Positions 32,865 through 44,822 are shown, counted from the stretch's first letter. The stretch is 64,000 bases of DNA from Ligustrum vulgare (GCA_963555705.1 OY743169.1:46364124-46428123), one strand, 5' to 3'. Notes: a model not told the origin generated them from the sequence alone. Translations and numbers: made by a program.

Positions 32865-33437
32865 TTAATGCTGCATAGCCAAAACATCATTGTTTATAAC
32901 AGCCTGGCAAACAGGATCTTTTGCTATTATATTTTTGAGACTATAACGCTCTTTATCGCTGATGAATTTAGCCCATAAAGATAGTAGCTCACGCTGCACA
33001 TACCCACTAGGGTGCGTCTCAAGAGTCAATCGGATATCATCCAATGACTCCTTACTCAGTCCACCCTTAATGAAGTCTATCTTATCATCTCGATTTATGG
33101 ATGAATATCCTATTGATTTACAACGGGTATCACATGTCCATCGAGCACATTTGTAGCAACTATTTAATCTTTTTGCTCTTCGCTTCTTTGCAAAAGTACT
33201 TTTACCTAAGCCAGGCTTGTGCTTAGAAAATGAATCTGGTAATTCACCAGCTAATCGAACTTTTGCTTCGATCAACCAGCGAACATCTTCTGGGATGCCA
33301 TGATCCATCAGCAACCTCAATCTTTCGAGCCTAATTTGATAAATTTTTCTCAAATCATTTATTGGAAGATTGGAATAATATTTGCGAATATTTGAAAGTA
33401 TGATATCCATTTTTGATGGATCTAGCCTTCTTCCCAA
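32865..33437 (-). pseudogene. Captured ORF for an uncharacterised Cys-containing plant protein
   Basis: The open frame of 190 codons has no ATG at its start; it begins after a TAA with ATA-GAT-GAT-TTG, and the first in-frame ATG is at 33410. An ATG changed to ATA is one explanation, N-terminal truncation another. The protein has a basic patch (FAKKRRAKR) followed by CYKCARWTCDTRC, a CX2CX4CX3C cluster that could bind zinc, and a helical C-terminus ending DVLAMQH. Its even codon use and lack of stops suggest host origin. I cannot assign a function. It is on the same strand as the LOG ORF, 261 bp upstream, and inside the same LTR element. Confidence 0.65.
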
Positions 33438-33712
33438 ATCATCTATTTAAATGCATTATTCAACGCGTAAAAGAGCAGTGGCTCCGCGTGTCAGTGACAT
33501 CGATTCCATCAAGAAATAATGGAATAAATTATTGAAAAGGTGGAAACAATGAGATAATGTGTCATTACCTTTTTCGATATAAGGGAAGATTTGGCGACAA
33601 GATTGAGATCATGAGATATTTCCTTGGATATTGTACCTGATTTTTCGGTATAAAAGTAATAAAGGTATACTGATTTGAAATATACAGAAATACTTACTGA
33701 TGAAATGAATAC

Positions 33713-33925
33713 TGTATTGAACCAGAAGTTCATACATATGTACAAGTGAAATATCTTGCTGAACCAGAAGTTCATACGTACAAGTGAAATATGTATATAG
33801 TATGGACCAGAAGCTCATAAATGAAATATACATTGTATTGAACCAGAAGTTTAGCTATATTGTATTGAATTAAATATTCATACATAGAAATGAAATAAAA
33901 CCGTATTGAACCAGAAGTTCTATAA
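33713..33925. repeat. Hairpins with CCAGAAG loop, middle group
   Basis: Five copies of (T)GAACCAGAAGTTC(A) or close variants, at about 33719, 33760, 33802 (TATG...CATA arms), 33839 and 33909. Arms are TGAA/TTCA, the reverse of those in the right group. Confidence 0.7.
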
Positions 33926-34969
33926 TAAAAGGTTAGATTATCAAAAGTTTCAAATTATTTTCTATGAGAAATTGTTTATCATACAACAATATTCTATGTC
34001 AAACAGGGATTAGCTCAAGAAGCTTTATGATTTGTAAAAGTGCGATATATATACAATCCACCAAAGCGCACTGAGATATATGATTGAAATTACATCCCTA
34101 AAGGGACGACATGTGCGGCATTTTAGCCGATTGATAATGTTTGAGAACATTAGGGGGAAAACACGCCTGAAGCGTAATTATGCCCGAAGCATAATGACTA
34201 TCGATTCCAAAATAAATATCTCTTGAATGATTAAGATGATCCCTTTGAAGCTAAATACTCATGGTGAGTAAAAGGGACATAATTAAATGTAAGAGATTCA
34301 GTTACCTGATGATAGAACATATAAAGAGATCTCTCTATGTTATATTGAGATGGAATCGATAAATAAGTCGACTGCATACCCTCTTATGAAAATGAGGTTT
34401 ATGAAATTATAATACTTTGGCAAAGTATATAACCCAATGTAGGGATTATTGTTCAAGGACCTGAAGTCCAAATGCTTAAATGTGTAAAGCCAGTAATTAT
34501 ATATACAAATGAAAAATATTACACAGTCGTAAAAGACGACTCGTTGCGCGCAAAATTTTTCATTAAACTGGCATGACATATGGTGGATAGACTATAGTCT
34601 AAATCACTAGCTTGAGCTCTTTGATATACCAATGAGTGAGGTCAAAATGTATGATTCTCATCTCGGTACTTTGATGTACCAGTTGATCGCGGTACGTTGG
34701 GATTTCAAGTAAAATGATTGTAGATTATATGTCAAAATTGATATCTATTTCAATGATTGATTATACTCCTGCAAATTAGAAATTGCAGTTTATAAAGTGC
34801 AAGAACATACATGTATAAATCATTGAAAGATTCAATATGCCCAGATTAGTATCACTATAGAATGATACAAATGACTCCATGATATAATATGTTGAAAGTG
34901 AAATTGGAGTGTACTATTATTATATTTGAATATTTGGGCATGCAATTGATTTTCAATATGCAAAATTAT

Positions 34970-35300
34970 ATTATCCATCAGAAAATGAATATTCACCAGA
35001 AATGAATTCGGAAAATGAATATTCACCAGAAGTGAATTCGTAAAATCAATATGTTTAATTATTCACTAGAAGTGAATTCTAGATTTAATTATTCACCAGA
35101 AGTGAATTCTAGATTTGATTATTCACTAGAAGTGAATTCTAGATTTGATTATTCACCAAAAGTGAATATGAAAATGAATTCTAGATTTGATTATTCACCA
35201 GAAGTGAATTCTAAATTTGATTATTCACCAGAAGTGAAAAATGCAATATTTGATTATTCACCGAAGTGAAAGATGCAATATTTGATTATTCACCAGAAGT
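34970..35300. repeat. Tandem ATTCACCAGAAGTGAAT repeats, right group
   Basis: About ten copies of ATTCAC-CAGAA-GTGAAT, each followed by 'tctagatttgatt' or close to it. The translated tract (YSPEVNSRFD repeated) is probably incidental. Each unit can form a perfect hairpin with 5-6 bp arms. Confidence 0.85.
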
Positions 35301-35464
35301 GAAAGATGCAATCAATAAATTAGTACAACATTGCTTAATATAGCATGTTATGACATCATGAGCTATGAACGATTTATATAAAGCTCATCATAAATTATAC
35401 GATGAAAAGATTCGTGATTGCATCAATATACTTGTGATATTCCATGAAAAGGAATAAATACGCG

Positions 35465-36185
35465 TTGCACTCTTTTTCCCTTAGCTGAGGTTTTGTCCCA
35501 CAGGGTTTTCCTATCAAGGTTTTTAATGAGGCAACAGTTGAGGCGTATTGATGAAAATTAATGAGAATACTGCACTCTTTTTCCCTTCGCTGAGGTTTTG
35601 TCCCACAGGGTTTTCCTAGCAAGGTTTTTGAGGCATCATCATAGCTATCAACAAGCTATAATTCAGCAACACATTGTTATACTGGAATGATATCAACAAA
35701 TGAAGAAAATCATACACATCTTATGAAGAATGTTATGATATCGGCTACACACAAGAAGATTTTCATATATATTCCAGAAGAAAGATGATATCATTATTCA
35801 AAAGGTTCATGAATACTTGATTGCACACTTCAAGGGGAGAATCATGCTGTCATGCTGTACTCTTTTTCCTTCGTCCAGGTTTTGTCCCACAGGGTTTTCC
35901 TGACAAGGTTTTAACGAGGCAGCGGTTGTATTCTTTTTCCTTCGTTCAGATTTTGTCCCATTGGGTTTTACTGACAAGGTTTTAACGAGGCAGCACTAAA
36001 GCACTAAAGTACTGAAGCAGTGAAGCACTTCAGATTTCAGTACATGATTTGTACTACTTATCATTGATGGATATTAGACTCAATGATTAATGATGGCCAA
36101 CATCAGGGGGAGCAGCTGTACTCTTTTTCCTTCGCTCAAGTTTTATCCCACTGGATTTTCTTAGCAAGGTTTTAACGAGGCAGAC
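35465..36185 (+). repeat. Five copies of a 65-bp motif before the purine tract
   Basis: 'ctctttttcccttcgctgag' + 'gttttgtcccacagggtttt' + 'cctagcaaggtttt' + 'gaggcag' occurs near 35468, 35573, 35858, 35930 and 36118 with few changes. Single or double copies of this phrase precede the purine tract in other plant copia elements; five is many. Confidence 0.8.
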
Positions 36186-36203
36186 AATTGAGCAATAAGT
36201 CAT

Positions 36204-36214
36204 TCAAGGGGGAG
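36204..36214 (+). other. Polypurine tract
   Basis: TCAAGGGGGAG directly abuts the 3' LTR start TGTTATAAAT and would prime plus-strand DNA synthesis. Confidence 0.85.
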
Positions 36215-36437
36215 TGTTATAAATATATATAAATCCCTCACCTAATTTCTACCTAATTTCTTACCTAATATCTACCTAATTTATATTGTAAAGAATTATT
36301 GTGAATGACTTTATCTTCCTATAAATAGAGGCATTCATTGTTGTATTTCCTACACCTAATGGAATGAGAATTCTCCTCTCTATTCTCTCCATCTCTTCCT
36401 CTCTAATTCTTGTTTAGATTTTGATAGTTTTATAACA
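36215..36437 (+). repeat. 3' LTR of the LOG-carrying element
   Basis: 223 bp, identical by eye to the 5' LTR, followed by the CTTTT duplication. Confidence 0.96.
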
Positions 36438-37968
36438 CTTTTGATTAGTTTGTAACATCTCGACTTGACTTTTTGTAAAACGGCTGGTTACAAGATGGTA
36501 TAAAAACATATATCTTTTGGATATCTTTACTTTTACTATTATGTATCGATACTTTGATTTGAAATGACATTATTTGTATAAAATGATTGTTGGCGCCAAA
36601 TCTTAGAAACTAATATTAAATACTGAATTGTATGTTAATATATACATGTAGTAGAAAAAGTTAATTTAACAATTTTTAGTTCAATATTACTTTGTATTAT
36701 ACAAAAAACTTAACAATTACATTTATGCCAGTCACTTCTTTCAAATCTTCATTTATAGATTTAATCAACGTAAATCCCTTTTTGAAATGTTTTTAAATGT
36801 GAAATCTTTGATTTAGACAATATTTACATCTATCTATTGATAATCCATCTTAGTGTATCACCATCTTTATGATTTAAATGTTGAAGCCAATTTCTAGAAC
36901 TAACATTCATTACCTAACCAAATGTATCGATACGTGCAGTTGCAGTTTAACAATTTTGAAACTCAATGCTTCGACCTTTATACCATGATGACTTTTAAAT
37001 GTTAACTTAACTCTTCTAACTCTCTTAATGATTTTCCTTCCCTTTTCTAATCTTAAACACTTTACTTGATTTTAATATTAATATATAACAAGAAAAATCA
37101 TGAGCCACACTGACTATCCTATCCTATCCTACTTTAATATATAATATAGATATAGTTATTGCGCTTTGTTTTTAGCCGATATGAGATCTACTTCATTTCA
37201 TACTTAGATATTGAGGTTCTATTTAAGACACTTGTTTCTCCATCTTGTAGACATTATCAAAGGAGTTCAACCACGTACCCGACCTCAACATTTGTGAAGC
37301 AAGTTTTTTAGTAACATTCCCGTAGTTTATTGATTCATTTTTATTTTCCTATATTTCAATAGATATTATTTTTCAAATCATATAATCTATTTACCATATA
37401 TATCTACATTAAGCTTGCATTCAAAGCAACAAGTAATGTGGCCAAATACATGACCTTGTTAGCTGGTTTGTGATTGACAAAAGAAATGCATTCCCGGAAA
37501 ATAGAAATAAAGAGGGATTCATAATTATTAATTAGTGACAGGTCAATGAAAAGTCACTACAAATGACAAAATGATGGCAACACGTTTGGCCAAAGTCATG
37601 AACTTGTCACAACACTTCAATAAATTTGAGCTCTCGCAAATCCCTAGAGAAGAAAATGGATATGTCGATCAGATCAGTATTATCAAACTTATAAAGCACA
37701 AAAGCTACGAAGCTATTTAAAATCGTGTCAATGGGATTACTATCAAATCCATCAGTTAATCGAAAAAAAGGAGAAAACCCTACAAATACAACGAAAAAGC
37801 CTCGTGAATGCAAGAAATTATATCCTACGTAAAGATGAAACACTCCCTAGGAATAAGAACGAGGTGAGAAATCTGTGAAAAGAAGAATAGCTAAATGCAC
37901 ACTAACAAAATTTTATTCAAATAAGGGTATACAATCCCCTTGATTATATGCGTAAATGATGATAACGT
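36438..37968. other. AT-rich non-coding DNA
   Basis: I see no gene, RNA gene or defined element here. Confidence 0.5.
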
Positions 37969-38720
37969 TGTTGGATATTGATTTAATAAATCGAGAAATT
38001 GGTTAAGTACCGACTAAAGTGACTTCGTGTCGACTTCGGCCAAATACTCAAACCCGACTCAATCCATTTAGGCAAATTAGTTTGCCGCTTCGGGGCGCAC
38101 AAACGGAGATTTCTCTGCATGCATTAAAGGGTATATTTGACATTTCTAAACCAATATCGAATGAATGAGAAATTACAGAAAATGACGAAAAATGGTTAGA
38201 ATTTTGCCCATGCGATCGCACGGTCACAAGTCAACTGATTAAATCTCGGTTTGGCGTAAAGTCGTGCAGTCGCACAGTTGTCCGGAAAAAGTGTGTCTTT
38301 TGGAAGAGTTGCATGGTTTGGAAGGGTTGCATGATCTACCTCCCACCACTTCGTCAACAACACTTTATACTCTATAAATAGGACTTTTGGGGTATCATAT
38401 TCCACACACCAATGATATGCAATAACACTATCATTATCTCATCTCCTCTTAAATCAATATTCTTGCATTTGTTGCATAATTTTGATATTCTTGTTCATTT
38501 CATTTTTTGGAGTACAAAAGCCTAAATTCTGGTTCATTGTGCTTGTGTTTTGAAGTGCTACAAATACAAGTAAGAGTCGTTGTATCTTAGGAGTCGATTG
38601 CCATAATCCGTAGGCACCGTTGCGGGGCAAATTCGACTTAAGGACAAAGTGTTCAACACTTACCTCGACTTTGTCCATTTCTTCGCTTTTCTTGTTTTTC
38701 TTGTTGTTACTCCATCCATT
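37969..38720 (+). repeat. LTR-like remnant, probably copia
   Basis: It starts TGTTGGATATT and contains CTCTATAAATAGGAC (38,371), a strong TATA box, followed by a leader and the phrase 'gtaggcaccgttgcggggca' near 38,611, which is common near the end of plant copia LTRs. No primer site or partner LTR was found and no clear target duplication, so it is either a solo or a truncated LTR. The right limit is approximate. Confidence 0.5.
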
Positions 38721-38882
38721 TGTCGACAGAATTTCATATATATATCATATTTCTTTGACGTCACTGTATACAAAATATGAGAAAAGTTCTCATAAATTTC
38801 AATAAAAATATAAAAGGTGTCAAAAGTTCGCACCAATTCCTCGAAAACCTATACAGGAATTGACTACAAATAGTAGCCTTTG

Positions 38883-39023
38883 ACCCTTTGTAAAATGGGG
38901 CTTCGATTTCGTTGGACCATTCCCTGAGAATGGATCTAATATGAAATTCATGGTTATAGCAGTAAATTACTTCACCAAATGGGTTGAAAAAAAGCTACTC
39001 GTGAGCATTACAGAAGCCAATAC
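38883..39023 (+). pseudogene. 141-bp integrase scrap of gypsy type
   Basis: Forty-seven open codons read KWGFDFVGPFPENG, then VIAVNYFTKWVEKKLL, the first part of the gypsy integrase catalytic core, where the first Asp of DDE would be in GFDFVGP. Neither flank continues the protein. Confidence 0.85.
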
Positions 39024-39338
39024 TTATAAATCCATATGCAAGAACAATATCAGTTGATTCGAAATTTCAAACTCTATTATATTACATAACAGTACAAAGC
39101 TCTAAAGGAATCTTTTCACAATGTACATTCATTCTTGCATTTCATTTCTACTTAAATTCAATTTTTATTCTCATTCTACAAATTTTTCTTAATCATCATT
39201 CGTCTTATTGCCAATATCAACTATTTAGTTTTTGCCTCTCTTGCTTATGCATCACTATATGATCTCATGAAATTTGTCAATTCGAATAAATAAATATCTT
39301 TAAAGTTTACAAATTAATTTCTATCAAAATTAAGTACA
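39024..39338. other. Non-coding DNA
   Basis: Nothing recognisable between the integrase scrap and the target duplication of the foldback element. Confidence 0.5.
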
Positions 39339-39347
39339 ATTATTTTT

Positions 39348-40906
39348 GGGTTAATAGCACAAAACGTCCCAACGTTTGACATGTATTGTGCAAAACGTCC
39401 CAACGCTTTTGATTTTTGACGCTAAACATCCCAACCTTTACAATTTTTGGTAGAAGACATCATTTCTGTCAATTTTAACCCAATTTCACAAATTGAACAG
39501 TAAATATCAAGGGCATTTTCGTCCAAAAAAAAGCAGTCCATTCATACTTGGGTAATTGGCACAAAACGTCCCTACGTTTGACACTTATTGTGGAAAAACG
39601 TCCCTACGTTTATTTTTTTGGCGAATAACGTCCCTACCTTTAAATTTTCTTGTTCATTAGTCCTCAAATTTTACTTTTCTTTCAATTTAGTCATTCCGTA
39701 TTTTATTTAAAGGTAATTGTCTTCAAACGTGTATAACTTTTGATCTACAACTCCGAATTGCACTCCGTTTTTTGCGTTGAACTCCAAATTCAACCATCTT
39801 TCTTATGCTGTATCATGTGCTCATTTATTAAACATTTCGTTTTGACTTTTGTATAGTAGATACTTATTTTGTTAGGGCATAATTGATTGACGTAAATTGA
39901 TTTCTGTAAATTTTATTGAAACAGTGAAATTTTAATTTTAGTGTGTGTTCGGCGGCCAGCGGAATTTATAAATTGGATTTATTTGACTTTGTAATCTTTT
40001 TAAGGTAAAATATTTGGTTAAAAATTGGTATGTTTAGCCCCTCTTTGAGCCATGTTATAATCTCTAATAACTTTCTGAACAACACACATTCTCTCTCTTT
40101 CTCCAATTTTTAAAAAGTGATTTGAAGAGAGAGAATGTGTGTTGTTCAGAAAGTTATTAGAGATTATAACATGGCTCAAAGAGGGGCTAAACATACCAAT
40201 TTTTAACCAAATATTTTACCTTAAAAAGATTACAAAGTCAAATAAATCCAATTTATAAATTCCGCTGGCCGCCGAACACACACTAAAATTAAAATTTCAC
40301 TGTTTCAATAAAATTTACAGAAATCAATTTACGTCAATCAATTATGCCATAACAAAATAAGTATCTACTATACAAAAGTCAAAACGAAATGTTTAATAAA
40401 TGAGCACATGATACATCATAAGAAAGATGGTTGAATTTGGAGTTCAATGCAAAAAACGGAGTGCAATTCGGAGTTGTAGATCAAAAGTTATACACGTTTG
40501 AAGACAATTACCTTTAAATAAAATACGGAATGACTAAATTGAAAGAAAAGTAAAATTTGGGGACTAATGAACAAGAAAATTTAAAGGTAGGGACGTTATT
40601 CGCCAAAAAAATAAAGGTAGGGACGTTATTCGCCAAAAAATAAACGTATGGACGTTTTTCCACAATAAGTGTCAAACGTAGGGACGTTTTGTGCCAATTA
40701 CCCAAGTATGAATGGGCTGCTTTTTTTTTTGGACGAAAATGCCCTTGACATTTACTGTTCAATTTGTGAAATTGGGTTAAAATTGACAGAAAGGATGTCT
40801 TCTACCAAAAATTGTAAAGGTTGGGATGTTTAGCGTCAAAAATCAAAACGTTGGGACGTTTTACACAATACATGTCAAACGTTGGGACGTTTTGTGCTAT
40901 TAACCC
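39348..40906. mobile_element. Foldback Mutator-like element, near-perfect 1.56-kb palindrome
   Basis: The left arm (39348-40099) is the reverse complement of the right arm (40125-40906) with few differences. The spacer is only 25 bases (40100-40124). ATTATTTTT flanks both sides (39339-39347, 40907-40915); a 9-bp duplication is the hallmark of Mutator-like elements. The right arm is 30 bp longer because 'aaaggtagggacgttattcgccaaaaaa' is doubled (about 40,582-40,640). No transposase is encoded, so it is non-autonomous. Arms contain repeated 'aacgtcccaacgttt' phrases that recur elsewhere in the window. Confidence 0.93.
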
Positions 40907-40915
40907 ATTATTTTT

Positions 40916-41183
40916 AGAAGAATCTACAATGTGAAACATGTAGATATTAAATTTCAAATAGGTTACATTGAGAGACTTGGTCATTCTATGCATAATGGTT
41001 GCATTTGTATACATGTGAAATGGTGACATTATTTCTCAAATTCAATTACCACGCCTCTCGTAACTGGCAACTTTTCCCGTTAGAATCTACTAGCTATGTT
41101 TATCTCATTATTATAAAAAAATAGATTTCGGTAATATACTTAAAATAATTCTGTATTCTTTGCTGCCACATGGAAGCTACAAT
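40916..41183. other. 3' flank of the histidine-phosphatase gene
   Basis: On the minus strand this follows the stop codon at 41184 and should contain the 3' UTR. No clear polyadenylation signal stands out. Confidence 0.4.
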
Positions 41184-44100
41184 CTATACTATTTGACGAA
41201 GTTCTCCAGTTTCTAACGCAAACTTGCGATGCCCCGACAGAACAGTTGGAATGCTGATTGCCTGCATTATTGATGTCAACTCATCATTGTGTGTCTTAGC
41301 TGCACTGAGTATTGTTTGCAGAATCTGGAGCGGATCACCATGGCTCACAACCAATACTGCACATCTACAAAAGAGAAGAGACATCCACTCATATTCGTCG
41401 TCCGAAAACATTTGAAGTAAACGCAATCCACAATGACAAGTTAAGGGATTTGAGATCTGTTTTCAGCCAATGACAAGACCATGCAAAGGCATAGCAGGAA
41501 ACGGCTGACGGAGAGATATCCATAGTCATGGAGTGAAGGTTTTGAAACACGTGACATGAAAATAACAATTTTAGACTAGCCTTGCTACGTTCGCGTAAAA
41601 TATCTGCATACCTAGTTTGAAATGGAACTAAGTTTTTTACCTTTCATTGAAAATTCAATCTCATTCACTTTTAACTGAAGGGTAAGGTCTATTATCCTTC
41701 CCTTTTCGACTCTCCACTTTCCACTTTCCATTTTCCATTTTCCATTTTCAACCAACTTTCAGTAATGCTAAACATACCATACAATGTCAATATGTTAATT
41801 GGCAATACTGACCTGATTGGACACCGATAGTTAACTATATGAATACCTATATAAGTAGAAGACTTAAGCAGCATGCGTTGCTTCTATGTATGAGCTTGTT
41901 AAATAAATACCCTTTTTTGTTAAAAAAAAAAAAATGCTTTATTTATGTGAGGCAAAGTCTATAGACTCTATAAATACATAAATAGAGCAATAAGCTTTTT
42001 CTCATGTTATTATGGTAAAAATATGTTTTTGCCTTTAGGTGAAGTGCTCCGTGGGTGCCACTATGATGCTATGTGAAACTTCATTTGAAATTAGCATGCT
42101 CAAATATTACATTTTATATTGAAATTTTATTATTAAGAGATCTAATTTACAGTTTAAAATATATAGTCGCTCAAGGTATGCTAAAAATGACCTAAAAACA
42201 ATTAATATATAGATTTCATAATCACTAGAAATTTTGACCAAAAAGTTGAAAATGCATGCTCGAAAAGGAATAAGAAAACCGATAAAAACCATTACCTTTC
42301 AAATTCTGATTCTATAGTCACTAAAGCCTTCGTGAGTCTAGAGACAACATTTGCAACACTTTCTCCACCTTCAGGCTGCATGAAGGGATCTTTCTCATCC
42401 AGGGCCCATATATCAGGGTACTGTAAAGGAAGGAAAGCTAGAAAACTTGAAAGTCCAACCAAATTGAGGACCAACTTCAAATATTATTGATTTTAGACCA
42501 GATCAGCTCCATGCGCAGATTGACAAGTAAATCAACTCAGAGCTGGCATCAGATGATACAAATTCTCAAAAATAACTTACTTTATCATGAGACATAAGCT
42601 CATAAGAAGGACCAAAGTATCGCTCCCGAAGATCCGCCATAGCCTGTACAGTATAGATTACTCACATTAAGTAAATTAATGAGAACATGTCAATGTCTAG
42701 AAATTTTTTGAAGAGCTAGATAACAATTACTAGTCCTACCTCACTTTAATTATATAGAAGACCCCTTGCCAAAAATTTATACCCAAATTTGCAACATTAG
42801 TTAATTAATTTATCATTTGGAATGATAAATTTGGATGATGGAAGAAGAGAGAAACGCAAATATGCATCCCATCTTTTACTAGTTTGGCTAGATAAGGCCT
42901 CTTGGATGTCTGGTTAATTAAATAAAATAGTATAAAGCAAACTCCATTTCCTATTAGTCTTCTTCTAGTTCCTAGTCAAAAATTTGTTTTCATCCCGTAA
43001 ATAGCTGGGTAAACATATTTTGTCTTGAGGCTGCAATCAAACAAATCTATACATAGAATTTAGATGAATTAGCTAAATCGCACCAAAAAAAAAAGTCTCA
43101 GTTTACCAAACTGCTAACAGTTCCAATATCTGCTCCTCTTTCAGCATGCCATAATAGTTTTTACTCATATTTCTTATTATTTTATTGCTGGTCATTGGAA
43201 GAAACTAATCTGGTCAAATGAAGATAGGGATGCATCTGCCCATGTTCTACGAGTACCAACTGATGCATCAATTATCAACAAAAATGTAGCAAAGAAAGAT
43301 CTTTTCTACAACTATATTTTGGAAGGCTTGTATCTAACTTTTATCTCCAGTAAACAGAAATCAATTCGATGAAATAGCTTACCTTGCACTGTGGACCTTC
43401 AAGTGAAACATTTAGCACAGATGCCACCAATGTTGCAGTATGACTGGTTCTTGAAAACGGTGAATAGCAGATTCGAACATTTTCCAGTCCAATGTTCTTT
43501 TCACAGAGTTCCTGTGACAATTCAGAGCTCAGCATAAACTAAAGGAGGGTATAAAAGTTGAAATGGCATGAAGACTTTGTAGCTTCTACAGTCAATCGTG
43601 CAATATCAAGGCAATTCCACCCTCCCTGGTGCCTCATCCCTGATTAGATCTTCCCTTGACTTACACATCCTGATTGAGCTGCTTACACACAATGAATTCA
43701 CCATCCAGGACCATCTATTCACCCAAAAACAAATATATGACAGTCCATGACCAACACAAATTGGGCTTTTATTCAGCGTCGTCCCTCTTGCCTCATCACT
43801 AAACTTAAGGGAAACCAGAATATCTTCTAGTCATCAAAGGGAAAGACTGCCTCAAAGCCATTTTATTAAGTACATATAATTTATTATCACCTCATAACAA
43901 GTTAAGTTTGATAGAAAAGCATGGAACGTTGATGCATTTTTGTCTATGTAGGAAGAATCTTATTGAGACAGTAATGTGGTATTGACCAGAGTGGTTTGAG
44001 CCCATAAAGAGAAAAGCAACCAAAAATTAGAATGCAATGCCATGCATCCCTAACAGCGATGTGTCTTCAAGAAAGAGTGAGAGGGGGGCTGAAAATGATA

Positions 44101-44822
44101 AATGTCACCACCTTCAGTATGTTCTTCAAATCTAATTCTGTTCATTTTAGTTGGCAATTTGGTACTGCCCAGGTTTGATCCTCGAAATTATCTTTAGTTA
44201 TTAAAGATCACTTATTTCCTAAAAGCAATCTATGTAATCATTCAATCTCAAAACCATCCAAAATATCCACTTGCCTAATTTTAATTTTAAGAAAAGAAAA
44301 ATTAATCAGTGCGAGCAGACTAGAGATTTTTCTCCAGAACCACAAGCTTCATTGAGGAACTTCAACGTTCCGAGAATCAATTTCACGTGATCTGTAAATC
44401 CACTGAGCCACCAAAGCAGACTCAACGGTACACAAATCTCGCTTTATTTTAGCTACTTCAAAATTTATAATTAACAACCCTAATTGCGAAATTCTTCAAA
44501 AAGAAAAAATCAAAATATAAAACGGGAAGCTTTAAGGGAGAAAAAACATAAACCTGCCTTAACGAAAAGTTCTCCAGCCAAGCGCGCCTGATGAACTCCT
44601 TCAGAAGCTAATTCATACTGTTTAAGTGTTCCATTTTCCTGTTAAGACACAACACATTCCCAGATCGTAAAGAATGGCAAAGGGTAAATTCAGCAGTATA
44701 AATAATTCGGAAGAATGAAGTAGTACCATAGATGAAACGATGAGACCCTTCTCATTTGGAATGCTTTTACCGTGTCTCAGAACCCAATACCTGTTCTTTA
44801 AAAACGTGTACCCACTCGCCAT
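41184..44822 (-). CDS. Histidine phosphatase (phosphoglycerate mutase-like) family protein, six exons
   Basis: Exons on the minus strand: 44822-44727, 44638-44558, 43511-43383, 42643-42581, 42420-42296 and 41364-41184, together 675 bases or 224 residues plus stop. The first exon has the catalytic LRHGKS (residues 16-21), exon 3 CYSPFSRTSHTA with the second Arg of the active site, and exon 6 VVSHGDP with the second catalytic His. These define the RHG phosphatase fold. The substrate is not known; related plant proteins are annotated only as phosphoglycerate mutase family. Introns have GT-AG ends except intron 2, which best fits GC-AG (AAG|GCAGGT). The 5' end faces SLY1 across 353 bp. Confidence 0.9.

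Larger units (their letters stand above)
30434..36437 (+). mobile_element. Young non-autonomous LTR element carrying a LOG gene
   Basis: Two 223-bp LTRs (30434-30656 and 36215-36437) are identical by eye and flanked by CTTTT on both sides (30429-30433, 36438-36442). 'CGTTATCAGCACGAG' follows the 5' LTR as the probable primer site, and TCAAGGGGGAG precedes the 3' LTR as the purine tract, so the element reads plus. The short LTRs and these motifs are typical of small-LTR Ty1/copia elements. It has no gag, protease, RT or integrase ORF. It carries two host-like ORFs on the minus strand (32865-33437 and 31950-32603), surrounded by hairpin-rich repeats. Identical LTRs indicate recent insertion, using enzymes supplied in trans. 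Confidence 0.92.

Noticed and set aside
31950..33437. LOG and its neighbour as a normal, resident gene pair
   Set aside because: Identical LTRs and matching 5-bp duplications enclose both, so they belong to the element.
35051..35269. 72-codon repeat protein (YSPEVNSRFD units)
   Set aside because: It is the translation of a hairpin-forming DNA repeat in a non-coding part of the element, starting and ending without context.
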